Shown: positions 55,271 through 64,000, counted from the stretch's first letter. The stretch: 64,000 nt of DNA from Candidatus Trichofilum aggregatum (GCA_016716885.1 JADJUV010000011.1:1-64000); one strand, 5' to 3'. Numbers and translations are program-made. Notes: a model not told the origin generated them from the sequence alone.

Positions 55271-57119
55271 ATGCCAGATCAGTTAATGCCTTTACCAACT
55301 ATGATTTTTGCCAGCGCGGCCGACGCGTCCGAAACCGAACTCCACCAGGCTTTGCATCAGCGGGCGCAACAGCTCAGCCTGTTGAATGACCTGGCGCGTG
55401 AATTGACCGGCCTTACCTCTACACAGGCCATCTATGATTTGGTGACTCAGCAGTTATGGTTGCGTTTTGGCTACTACTCAGTAGAAATTTTCTCGGTGGA
55501 TGAAGCGCAGGAATGGGTCACTTTGGAAAGCTGTGCCGGCGCCTATGTCCATTTGATCAAACCGGGAAAGTACCGGCAGAAAATGGGGCAGGGAATCATT
55601 GGCACGGCGGCCCAGACGGGCCAGCTTATTGTAGCCAATCAGGCCCAACAACATCCGGCCTTTTATTATCTGCAAGGGGCTGAAGTACAGGCTGAACTGG
55701 TCGTTCCACTCAGAAGCGGTAACCGAATCATTGGGTTGCTGAATGTGGACAGTGAACAACCCGATGTGTTTGCCGAAGCAGATGTCACGCTGATGATGAC
55801 GTTGTGTGATCAGATGGTGATTGCGCTGGAGAAAGTTCGTTTGTTTGAGGAGACCACACAACGAGCCGACGAAATGGCCCGACTTTTTGCCGTAGCCCAA
55901 GACCTGGCGGCAACCCTTGATACCAGCGAGCTTCTGCAAAGGATAGTCGTTCACCTTACCGAGGCTATCCAGGCAACCAGCGGTTACCTCGTCAGTTTGA
56001 ATGACGATGGTGAAAGTGTTACGCTGGCGGCTGAATATTTGGGGCGAGAAGCCAGCAAATTGGAGATGGTTTCTGATGTAGGGCGAACGTATCGGCTGGC
56101 TGATTACCCCATGATGGCGCGAGCTATTCGGCAACAGGTTGTTGTAACGGCAGATCGGGATAATCCTGAGTTGGGGGTGGTGGAACGACAGCAGTTGCTT
56201 GATTATGGTGTGCAATCGGTGTTGATTGTGCCCTTTGTGGCCCGCGGCCGCGTACTCGGCGAGGCTGAAATTTGGGAAAGCCGTCATAAACGCCTCTTTA
56301 CCCCACGAGAAATCAATTTAGTCCAGACCATTGCCCAACATGCCGCCAGCGTTATTGACAATGCCCAGCTCTTTGAGCGGATTCAATACCAGGCGCATCA
56401 TTTGGAAGAACAAGTGGCTACCCGCACCATTGAGTTGGTGCAGGCGAATGAGCAGTTACGCCAGGAAATTACCGAACGCCAACGGGCTGAGGAAGCGGTG
56501 CAGCTATCTCAGGCCGAACTTAAAGCGCAAACCGAAGCCTTAGCGCTGGTTAATGCCATTTCCGATACGTTGTACCGCACGCTCAACTATGAAGCGGTGG
56601 TGGAGCGGGCGGTGAATGCGCTGGTAACTTATGCTCGTTTTCGAGGCGGTGGGGATTTTTGCCCTTAATCAGAGCGAGGGGGTGTTGGAACTATTGGCTT
56701 CGCGGAATTTCAGCCCAGCCATGATCAAGGTGGGCGCAAAAATGCCCCTGCAAGGGAGTTTAGGCGGGGCTGCTGTCCACCAGCGGGAAATGGTTACGAG
56801 TGTGGATTTATGGCAGGATGAACGAGTGTCTGAATCTATCCGGGGGGCGGTGAGCCAACATGATTTGCGGGCGGCTATTTGTCTACCCATTCTGTATCAG
56901 ACGGAGGTGTTGGGAACGGTTCATCTATTATCGGCTGAGTTACCCACTTTGACCCCGTTGAATGATAAAACGCTGATGGCGATTGGCCGCACGATTGGTC
57001 TGGCGATGTCTAATGCCCGGTATGTGAACCAGATTGAGGCCCAGGTAAGGGAGCGCCAAAAGGTGGAAGCGGCGTTACGCGAGGCGATGGTCGCCTTGGG
57101 GCAGAGTGAGGGGTTGTGA
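55271..57119 (+). CDS. Multi-GAF domain sensor protein, frameshifted, no output domain
   Basis: Three GAF domains are visible: about residues 25-190 (VTLESCAGAYVHLIKPGKYR, GQGIIGTAAQTGQLIVANQA), 210-370 (ATLDTSELLQRIVVHLTEA) and one after a coiled coil (HLEEQVATRTIELVQANEQL). The third is split: a run of four T near 56653 shifts the frame, and three T would give YARFEAVGIFALNQSEGV. After it comes a short helix and the stop at 57117-57119. GAF arrays like this usually lead into a histidine kinase or cyclase, so it is either a sensor adaptor or lacks its output module. The stop overlaps the GTG start of the DUF2877 gene by four bases. Confidence 0.8.
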
Positions 57120-58075
57120 GTATCCAGGTGGCCGCGGCCGCGATCACCCCTCGTGTGCTCAACTGGCTCAACCGGAACGCGGCCGCGACCGTTCTCCACG
57201 TCTCCTCACACACCTGCAACCTGGTAGACCCTCAGGGCGACATCCTCTCCCTCGTCACCCCAGACATCGGACGGGGGCCGTTTGCGCTCGTTGTACCAGT
57301 TTCAGGTTTCAAGTTTCAGGTTTCAGGTTTCAGGGTTCGAGTTTCGAGTTCTACGCCAGCCGCCAGCGTCCAGCCGCCAACGGCTCAAAGTCCCCATTCA
57401 CCATTCACCATTCACCATTCACCATTCACCATTGATCCGTCTCCAGTCTCCAGTCCCCAGTCTCTTAATCTCTCAGTCTCTCAGTCTCCCTGCCTCTCCA
57501 TTCCCCCCTACCTCATCACCACCGATGAGGCTGAACTGTGGGAGCCGCGGCCGCGCTGGGACACCATCCGCCCCCATTTAGCCAAAGCCTTGCCCTGGTT
57601 ACGCCTGGCACTGCTGCGCCACACGCCGACGCACGCGGCCGCGATCCATCAATTACCCCGCTTCACGTCAGGCATACAAACGTTATGTCAATGCCTGAAA
57701 CGGCAGGATGAGACCGGCATTACCGATGCCACCGAATCTTTGGCCGGTTTTGGGCCAGGGCTGACACCAGCCGGGGATGATGGGCTGATGGGGGTGATGT
57801 ATGGGGTGTGGGCGACCCAGGCTCAGCCGGATGAGCCGTTGTTGAGCCGGGTGGTGGCGCAGGCCAGAAAGCGAACAACGACGTTATCAGGGGCGTTTTT
57901 GGTCGCGGCCGCGGCGGGGGAAGCGGTGCAGGCATGGCATGAGCTGGTTCGGGCGATTGGGGAAGGTGAGGGGGAAGGGGTGTACGCGGCCGCGAAGGGT
58001 ATTCTAGCCATCGGCGACAGCTCTGGGGCGTGTGCGCTGGCTGGGTTTATGGCGATGGGGGAAACGGGACGGTAA
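57116..58075 (+). CDS. DUF2877 family protein with a 70-residue repeat insertion
   Basis: The C-terminal half has the DUF2877 core: GFGPGLTPAGDDGLMGVMYG, TTTLSGAFLVAAAAGEAVQAWHEL (seen in two parts) and AIGDSSGACALAGFMAMG. Bacterial DUF2877 genes often accompany carboxylase/allantoin-type catabolism; that context is absent here. Residues 61-131 are a low-complexity block coded by word repeats (57297-57506) and interrupt the N-terminal beta domain. The frame is kept through the block. Start GTG 57116 overlaps the GAF gene stop. Confidence 0.8.
   Translation: MSIQVAAAAITPRVLNWLNRNAAATVLHVSSHTCNLVDPQGDILSLVTPDIGRGPFALVVPVSGFKFQVSGFRVRVSSSTPAASVQPPTAQSPHSPFTIHHSPFTIDPSPVSSPQSLNLSVSQSPCLSIPPYLITTDEAELWEPRPRWDTIRPHLAKALPWLRLALLRHTPTHAAAIHQLPRFTSGIQTLCQCLKRQDETGITDATESLAGFGPGLTPAGDDGLMGVMYGVWATQAQPDEPLLSRVVAQARKRTTTLSGAFLVAAAAGEAVQAWHELVRAIGEGEGEGVYAAAKGILAIGDSSGACALAGFMAMGETGR
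57297..57506 (+). repeat. Composite word-repeat insertion inside the DUF2877 gene
   Basis: Successive word types: GTTTCAGGTTTCAAGTTTCA nonamers, GCCAGCCGCCAGCGTCCAGC, five copies of CCATTCACCATT, then CCAGTCTCCAGTCCCCAGTC and TCTCAGTCTCTCAGTCTCCC. It is the richest sampling of the genome's word vocabulary in the window and is fully in frame, 70 codons. Confidence 0.85.
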
Positions 58076-58093
58076 GAAGATTAGGGCTAACCA

Positions 58094-59860
58094 TCACTCT
58101 TCCGGCACACGGATAATGACAACCTTTTCCGTCTCAAAATCAACATACAGCTCAAAGCTCAAGTATTGCCCATCAAATGACCAACTGGCCCGCCAGATTT
58201 GATTTTCGCCATTTACTGTTATGTGAATTAACTTGCCCGTTTGCAAATCGTAAACCATCAGATTCGCCAGCGCATCGCGTAGCAGAATTTTGCGGCTGTC
58301 AGGTGACCAGAGGAAGGATAGGGGATAATAATCGGGTGCTACGGGTATAGCGTTAAGAAGCTGGTTACTCGTCAAATCCAGAAGTTGCAGAGTCGTTAAA
58401 TCCAGGATGTTGAGTTGTTTGGTTGATCCTGGCACGGTGTCCCCGGTTGGCCTTCCTTCCGCATCCAGTAAAAGTTGTCGGGTGGTGTAAAACGCCAGAT
58501 ATTGCCCATCGGGAGAGAATTGTTTGTCATACCTGGTTGGTAGGGATGGCAACAGGGCCTTGCCACTCACCCGATCCACCAACAACAGGTAATTATTGGA
58601 CGAATCTGTGTTTTCTGGGGCAGGTAATTCTTGTAGGGGTTGGCCGTCACCGCTGATTTCTACAGGGCCAGCGGTCGTTACGGCTATGGTATCGCCGGTG
58701 GGGGAGAGGGTGGCGTCCAGGCCAAAGGGTAAGAAGGGTTGTAGTTGATCGGCGGCGACATCCCACCATTGCAACTGGGATTGGCTTCAACACAGGATTG
58801 TCCCTGAAGGCACAGTTCCGGATCAGTTATTTCCCAGGTTCTGACTAACATCGTATCCGTGCCGGGAAGCCAGCCTAAAAATGCAGAATTAGGGATGGGG
58901 CGTTGGTTTATTTGCGGCCGCGGCCGCGTCAAGAGCAAGACTTCATCCCCATAGACAGAAGGTTCCGGCGAAGTCCAGAGCAAATCCATAGAAACAGCTA
59001 TGGCCGTGCCATACATACGTATTAGCACCCACATAACGAGATGTTGGGCTGAAATAGTTACCCTGTCCATATAAATAGGCCGAAATAACCCCCGTGTAAA
59101 TGTTGAGTAACTGTCCGGCATAGGTGTTTCCCCCACTAGCATAAGTAGATAACAATAACGTTTCCCGGTTTATCCAGGTCAAAATCCGTGGGATACGAAT
59201 GGTGTCAATTTCTGAAACAACGGTGTTTGCCGTTGTTTGGCCTTGTTGCCACGCCCAGATGGTAGCCGGTCCCCAATCCAATTGCACCCAGTCAGAAAAG
59301 TTATTGGCGCCAATACCAACAAAAACGGCTTGTTGCCCATCTGGTGACCATGTGACATCAACCCCCTCACTGGTGGATAACAGGCCAGGGCAGTAAAAGT
59401 CGGTAAAAACCGGCGTTAAAGGGGTGAAGTCAGGCGCGGCCGCGTAATAAATCGTCCCCGCAGGCGGTAACTCTATTTCACTGGGCCGATACGGGGGGCA
59501 GACGGCCAGCAAAACCTCGTTGCTCGTGGGCGACCAGGACGCTTCACCGTGATCCAGCGTCAGCAAGGGGGTAATGCCTTCCGCCCAAACCGGGGCTGGC
59601 AAGGGTGTGGGCAGTCCGTCGGAACGGGTGGCGGTCGGTATGGGGGTTGGGGTAGCAGAGGGAGTTGTGATGGTTGCGGCCGCGCTCCTGGTTTGGGTCG
59701 TTATTGGCGTGGCCGAGGGGGAGAGTGTGTGTGTGGAAGTGGGGACGGGGCTTGCGGCCGCGATCTCAACCGTTTCTGTGGGTGTCAAGGGAACTGGCCC
59801 ACACCCTACCAGCCAGAGCAAAACAAATAGAAACAGGTAGGAGAACACACTTTTATTCAT
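58094..59860 (-). CDS. TolB-like beta-propeller lipoprotein, two frameshifts
   Basis: Signal MNKSVFSYLFLFVLLWLVGC with lipobox Cys20, a long Ser/Thr/Pro linker, then propeller blades with the TolB/WD40-like phrases VTWSPDGQQAVFVG, ATLSPTGDTIAV, KQFSPDGQYLAFY, FLWSPDSRKILL and WSFDGQYLSFEL. Frames change near 59025 and near 58780; across them the joined reading is YGTAIAVSMDLLWTSPEPS and then QLQWWDVAADQLQPFLP. About 585 residues when mended. Exported and membrane-tethered; probably a binding or scaffold protein. It is the downstream member of a tandem duplication with 59889-61508. Confidence 0.8.
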
Positions 59861-59888
59861 TTGTCACCGCCATTTAATCGTGATATGG

Positions 59889-61508
59889 CTATTGAGAAAC
59901 AAACCAGGGTTCCGCGGCCGCGATCAACCTCACCTCTCCCGTCGCCACCTCATAAACCCACAATTCCAGTTCATTGATCGTAAAATAAACTCGTTGGCTG
60001 TCCGGCGTCCAGGCAAAATCGCGGAGCAGGTCATAGTGTTTGGTAATCCCACTGTGCAACAACTGCGGGGAAGCATCGCCCGGTTGCCAGAGATAGACCT
60101 CGTCGCCATCGGTGTAGATGAAAAACTGCCCGTCGGGACTCCACCGGCCCGCGATGATGGGGTTGGAAGAGGTGGTGATGAGGGTTGCGGCCGCGCCGTT
60201 CAGCGCCGAATAAACCAACTGATACCCAGCCTCGCCCATTCCTTGCCGAATCACCGGCCCACCCCCAGGCTGCCAATCTATCACCTCACCGTCTATCCAT
60301 TGCTCAATCAAGTTGCCCTGTCGATCAATGATGTACAACCCTGATGGCTTATCATAGTCCACATCGCTGTAATAAAAACCTATGAAGTGACCATCCGGCG
60401 AAAAGGCTGGACGCGCCATGGCGTCAAAATAAGTCTCTTCTGGCAACTCCACCAGTGGTACGAGATTGGTAATCTCACCTGTATTCAACTCTATCAGATT
60501 AATTGTCCAAAGAGGATCATCCGCAGGTAGAAAGTGCCCCATGTTGATAAAGTACTGCTCATCCGGCATTTGGGCATATGTTGCTCCAACTTGCCAGGGC
60601 AACTCCCAAACCAGGTTACCTTCATAGTCATAACCACTAAAAATTTGACACGGCGCACCACAATGATACCGTGTCACAAAAACAGTATCTGTGACATATT
60701 CCACGTACAATTTAGTATCCACACAATTCAGCAGGACTGTATGCTTTCGTGCTTCAAAGTCTACTACCGTTACCAGATCATTGGCAGCACCATTACGAGA
60801 GATTCCTAGAAGGAGTTTTGAACAATCCGGTGACCAATTCATAAAGCGAAAGCGCACAGCATTGACTGGCTCGCGCTGAGGGCATGTCTCCAAAATCTCT
60901 GGCGATGATGGGAAGTCTTGAATGTGCTCACTTAAAGACCATGTCTCACCGGTTTCGGCAAAGTACAGGCTAAAATCTTCCGGGTAAGCCAGTGGCAGTG
61001 ATTCTTGAAATGGGGATAAATAAGGTAATTCGGCCTGAGCAAACAATAGTTTCGTACCATCCTGTGACCAATGGGCCTCAGTGGCATATTGCCCCAGGTT
61101 TTGAAAAACAGCCGAACCGGGCGCAGTCTCAACCCATACCGTCTGATTGTGAACATAAGCCAGTTGCCCCAAACGGCTCATGAGTGGTTCGGACATAGAG
61201 GCATATACTTCGACCGGAGTTGGTGTCAAGGTGGGTCGGCGTGTGGATGTAGCGCGAGGGGTTGCCGTAGCCTGAAATTCAACGGGTTCTTCGGTGGGAC
61301 TGATGAGGGTGGGAGAAGCAAGGGGCGCAGGAGTAGGTGTGTAAGCCAGAGTAGGGGATGGGGTAAAAGTTGCTGAAGGAGCAGGGGTGAAGGTGGGCGT
61401 CGCGGCCGCGATCTCAACCATTTGTGTGGGTGTCACGGGAGCTGGCCCACACCCCACCAACCAGAGCAAAACGAATACAAACAGGTGAGAGAACACACTT
61501 TTATTCAT
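59889..61508 (-). CDS. TolB-like beta-propeller lipoprotein, intact paralogue
   Basis: The 539-residue protein starts MNKSVFSHLFVFVLLWLVGC, nearly identical to its neighbour over the signal peptide, while the rest has diverged strongly. The Thr/Pro linker spans residues 23-105. Blades follow with EAHWSQDGTKLLFAQ, FMNWSPDCSKLLLGIS, RPAFSPDGHFIGFYYS, AGRWSPDGQFFIYTDGDEVY and FAWTPDSQRVYFTI. The sequence just 5' of the ATG (TTTGTCACCGCCATTTAA on the plus-strand side) is also shared with the paralogue, so leader and start region were copied together. Exported; ligand unknown. Confidence 0.85.
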   Translation of the reverse strand: MNKSVFSHLFVFVLLWLVGCGPAPVTPTQMVEIAAATPTFTPAPSATFTPSPTLAYTPTPAPLASPTLISPTEEPVEFQATATPRATSTRRPTLTPTPVEVYASMSEPLMSRLGQLAYVHNQTVWVETAPGSAVFQNLGQYATEAHWSQDGTKLLFAQAELPYLSPFQESLPLAYPEDFSLYFAETGETWSLSEHIQDFPSSPEILETCPQREPVNAVRFRFMNWSPDCSKLLLGISRNGAANDLVTVVDFEARKHTVLLNCVDTKLYVEYVTDTVFVTRYHCGAPCQIFSGYDYEGNLVWELPWQVGATYAQMPDEQYFINMGHFLPADDPLWTINLIELNTGEITNLVPLVELPEETYFDAMARPAFSPDGHFIGFYYSDVDYDKPSGLYIIDRQGNLIEQWIDGEVIDWQPGGGPVIRQGMGEAGYQLVYSALNGAAATLITTSSNPIIAGRWSPDGQFFIYTDGDEVYLWQPGDASPQLLHSGITKHYDLLRDFAWTPDSQRVYFTINELELWVYEVATGEVRLIAAAEPWFVSQ

Positions 61509-61687
61509 TTGTCACCGCCATTTAATGGTGATGGTGCGATTGAAATATAAACCAGAACGGGAATACCGGGAACCATCGCATACCACCCCTCTTTGCCGTT
61601 CTCCCGATTCCCTGCCAGTTTACCCCGCTCCCCCTTCCCACACCTGACGCTCCCCTCACGCCAGACGGGTGATTACTCTATGAAAGA

Positions 61688-62055
61688 TTATGCTGTTAAA
61701 AACTCAAGTTTAAGATCACGCAGGTTGATGTTTGCGGCCGCGTGCAATAAGAAATCCATCCCCAAAATACCGTTGATGGCAAACCCGTAATCCATTCCCC
61801 CCACTTCAATGACAAAATCAGCCAACCGGCAACTTCCCACCTGCAAAATCACGCAAAACCGCTTCAATCCACCCACCCCACGAATCGTGTATAACCCATC
61901 ATCCAGTGACGGTTTTTATGTATGGGGGCCAGTGAATCAACACCTAAAATTGTGGTTTCTGGGCTATCTATTAAAACGGTTAATCTCAATGGTAGCCCCG
62001 CGATAAACAACTTGTACCGTTGTAAATAATAATCACCCTGTCGCTCTAGTTCCAT
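61688..62055 (-). CDS. Retropepsin-like (clan AA) aspartic protease-fold protein, frameshifted
   Basis: Two frames give about 122 residues: MELERQGDYYLQRYKLFIAG and LRLTVLIDSPETTILGVDSL in the first, then VGGLKRFCVILQVGSCRLAD and FVIEVGGMDYGFAINGILGM DFLL in the second, joined near 61870. The hydrophobic-GILGMDFL end is typical of single-domain retropepsin-like proteins in bacteria. The catalytic Asp triad is DSP rather than D-[ST]-G, so activity is doubtful. ATG 62055 lies inside the end of the upstream small gene, an overlap that implies coupling. Confidence 0.65.
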
Positions 62056-62314
62056 GACTACTCCGTATACCAAACCACTGACGCTCTTGAATATCTAATT
62101 GTTCCCGATGTGTATGCACAAAATAAAACTCCCTCGCGGGAAACTCCTGATGTAATTGGCGATATCGTTGCATTGCCACATCCCCATTGGCACATGTTTC
62201 GACAACAGCGATACTGTCTAATTCACGTTTTCTATCACTGGTTGTATGAGCGTGTAAGGCTTCGACGATCAGCCATTGTTCAGGAAACATTTTACGAATT
62301 TCGGACCATCGCAT
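62033..62314 (-). CDS. Small protein paired with retropepsin-like protein
   Basis: The 93-residue soluble protein MRWSEIRKMFPEQWLIVEAL, later RYRQLHQEFPAREFYFVHTH and EQLDIQERQWFGI, resembles small proteins commonly coded directly before retropepsin-like genes in Chloroflexota and cyanobacteria. That recollection is from family patterns, not a search. Function unknown. It overlaps the retropepsin start by about 23 bases. Confidence 0.65.
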   Translation of the reverse strand: MRWSEIRKMFPEQWLIVEALHAHTTSDRKRELDSIAVVETCANGDVAMQRYRQLHQEFPAREFYFVHTHREQLDIQERQWFGIRSSHGTRATG

Positions 62315-62425
62315 GGTTCACCTCGTTTACCATAACCGTCACCGATAAAGGGAACACGGATGAATGAAAGCGTTCCTAGAGTTCCCACAAGTTCCCCATC
62401 AAGTCTCATCAAGTCTCTCAGTCTC

Positions 62426-64000
62426 CTATTCCGCCACAACATTCTTCACCCCCGGAACCTGGCGCAAGGCCGTAACCAGTTCCGGGCTGTAATGGGTGGA
62501 CTGGTTGGGGAAGGTCATGCGATGCCCTTTCTCCGGGATGACCAGAGTAAACGGGTCTGGCCCCTGGTGCTGGCTGGCAATCCGATGCACCTGCCGGATG
62601 ATGTCGCGCCAGTTGGCCGCGGCCGCGATCTCGACAATGACGTGGCGTGGTTGAGGAGACTGAGAGACTGAGAGACTAGAGACTGGGGACTCGTCAGTGC
62701 TGAGTGCTGAGTGCTGAGTGCTGAGTGCTGAGTAGGCGAGTTCCTCTGAGTTCCTCTGAGTTCCTCTGAGTTCCCCTGGCTCCTACGAATTCCTCATCCC
62801 CATCTTCAAAATTGGGGGGCGGGGGGGGGGGTAACGTACCGGAGCTGATTCGGCGATGCGGGGAGGCGTAGGTTTACCATTGCCATTGCCATTGTCATTT
62901 TTAGGCCCATGACCATTGCCGTTACCGTTGCCATTGCGGGCCTGCGGCCGCGACACCAACCCCGCGCCATTGACCAACATCTCATCCGCAAACGGCTCAT
63001 CATCGGGGGCATCTGCCAGCCAGTCGGGGGAGAACTCATCCACCGGTGGGATAGCGATCTCCTCATCGGCAGAGCGGGCTACGGTAAAATTGTCATGTAC
63101 CTTGTCTACCAAAATGGTGACACTGTCCTGCTCGGCCTGCACCTTGCCCCGAATGACCACGACCTGCTCCACCCGAATTTTGCCCCGATATTCCTTCCAG
63201 GTGCGCGGGAAGAAAAGCAAATCTACCTTGCCTTCCAAATCTTCCAGCGACCCGAAGGCCATGGCGTCCCCTTTTTTGGTGGTATGCGGCCGCAGATGGG
63301 CAATCAACCCGGCGACGGTCACTTCACGGCCATTCTTGGTTTCATCTAGTTCGCCGGTCGTCACCGTAACCACATGTTTTAGCTCATTCAAGGCCCGCGC
63401 CAGGGGGTGTTCAGACAGGTAAACACCGATAAGCTCTTTCTCCCAATCCAGTAATTTCCGATGATCGATGGCCGGAACCTCGGTAGGCGGTCGGAGCAGA
63501 TCAGCCTGGACGCCATTGCCGGTGCTTCCCCCCAACAGACCAAAAAGAGACATTTGCCCGACCGCGGCCGCGTCGTGGGTTTTGCCACTGTGCCCCATCA
63601 TGCGGTCCAGGGCGTCGAGCAGTTGCGACCGCGTGCCCCATTGATCAAACACCCCCACCTTGATCATAGATTCCAACGCCCGTTTGCCTACCCGGCGCAA
63701 ATCCACCTGATCACAAAACGTATCCAGGTCCTTGAACGCCCCATTGGCCCGCCGCCCTTCCAACAGCACATTAATCGCTGACTCGCCCGCGTTTTTAATC
63801 GCCCCCATGCCATAACGGATAATCGGCCCTTTGTCCGTATCTTCAATGGTGAAATCCAGGTTGGCTGTATTCACATCCGGCGGGGCCACCTGAATGCCCA
63901 GGCGACGGGCTTCGGCCAGATATTTAGCCACCTTTTCGCTCTTGTCCCGGTCCACCGAGAGCAACGCGGCCATATACTCCACCGGGTAATGGGCTTTCAG
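62426..64000 (-). CDS. dnaE: DNA polymerase III alpha subunit, C-terminal part, interrupted; runs off the window
   Basis: The visible part starts inside the fingers/helix-hairpin region: LKAHYPVEYMAALLS at the edge, then GMGAIKNAGESAINVLLEGR, FDQWGTRSQLLDALDRMM, KELIGVYLSEHPLARALNEL and the OB domain VTVAGLIAHLRPHTTKKGDA with GSLEDLEGKVDLLFFPRTW. An Asn/Gly/His linker leads into a poly-C run (62814-62831) and a TAG at 62783-62785. Beyond the stop, in the same frame, a repeat-coded linker is followed by the normal C-terminal domain HVIVEIAAAANWRDIIRQVH to VPGVKNVVAE, ending at 62426. A second frame across the poly-C reads NFEDGDEEFVGARGTQ without this stop, so compensating length changes in the poly-C and the heptamers could restore an open gene. 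dnaE is essential, so an intact version must exist. Confidence 0.88.
62641..62780 (-). repeat. Word-repeat insertion inside dnaE linker
   Basis: Nonamers GAGACTGAGAGACTGAGAGA, five heptamers TGAGTGC (62698-62733) and three ten-base units TTCCTCTGAG (62741-62770). The unit sizes 9, 7 and 10 mean that the last two can alter the reading frame. Confidence 0.85.
62814..62831. repeat. Poly-G tract in dnaE linker
   Basis: G6-C-G11 on the plus strand codes Pro/Arg in dnaE. Length errors in such a run are common and decide the frame of the linker. Confidence 0.8.

Overview
The window looks like bacterial chromosome from a Chloroflexota lineage, most likely Anaerolineae-like. I infer this from gene content and style: many lipoproteins with Thr/Pro-rich linkers after the lipobox cysteine, a Liv-type transporter next to acyl-CoA ligases, a LppX-like lipoprotein, a DUF2877 protein, a retropepsin-like protein with its small partner, and a class I-type HMG-CoA reductase beside ordinary bacterial genes. 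GC is moderately high, about 57% by eye. No phage, plasmid, IS transposase or CRISPR array was found.

Layout. 1-1770: remains of an FG-GAP/DUF11 surface protein. 1.9-12.5 kb (minus): one long operon, livG, acyl-CoA synthetase, livH, livM, livK, livF, a PaaK-like ligase and an LLM flavin oxidoreductase, closed by a clear terminator. It reads as uptake and CoA activation of a carboxylic acid or amino acid-like substrate. 12.8-19.7 kb (plus): small membrane protein, class A penicillin-binding protein, a decayed small gene, sulfotransferase, mutL. 19.7-24.3 kb (minus): AbrB-type protein, lipoprotein with four repeats, 5'-nucleotidase, atypical SDR, Nudix hydrolase. 24.4-29.8 kb: HMG-CoA reductase, membrane-anchored zinc protease, YtxH-like protein, Nfu_N protein, LppX-like lipoprotein.

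29.8-42.2 kb (minus) is a compact biosynthetic cluster. It has a Sfp-type phosphopantetheinyl transferase, a type I PKS (KS-AT-KR-DH-ACP-TE) and an NRPS. The NRPS carries an N-terminal formyltransferase domain, half a condensation domain, an adenylation domain with an inserted luciferase-like monooxygenase, and a carrier domain. Carrier, oxygenase, one extension module, release domain and carrier-activating enzyme are all present, so it could make one small acyl-amino acid type product.

43.3-64 kb: RNase P RNA, LMW phosphatase, geranylgeranyl reductase-like protein, glycogen synthase, 4-alpha-glucanotransferase, tRNA-Arg(CCG), recO, DUF2344 protein, phosphodiester glycosidase family protein, nadE, S49 peptidase, GAF-domain sensor, DUF2877 protein, two paralogous TolB-like lipoproteins, a retropepsin-like pair and dnaE running off the right edge.

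Three genome-wide features stand out. First, the palindrome GCGGCCGC occurs about 120 times, against roughly 3 expected, like HIP1 of cyanobacteria. Second, short tandem 'word' repeats (heptamers of CAGCNNT type, nonamers of GAGACTGAG and GTTTCGAGT type) fill spacers and are also inserted inside reading frames (mutL, PKS twice, sppA, DUF2877, dnaE). In mutL and in the PKS AT domain the frame is broken within the heptamer array, and loss of exactly one unit would restore it. Third, several families of imperfect palindromic dispersed repeats occur in spacers. More than a dozen genes carry a single-base frameshift, many in homopolymers and some in essential genes, so part of this is probably residual sequence error. 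Frameshifted genes are annotated here over their full reconstructed span.
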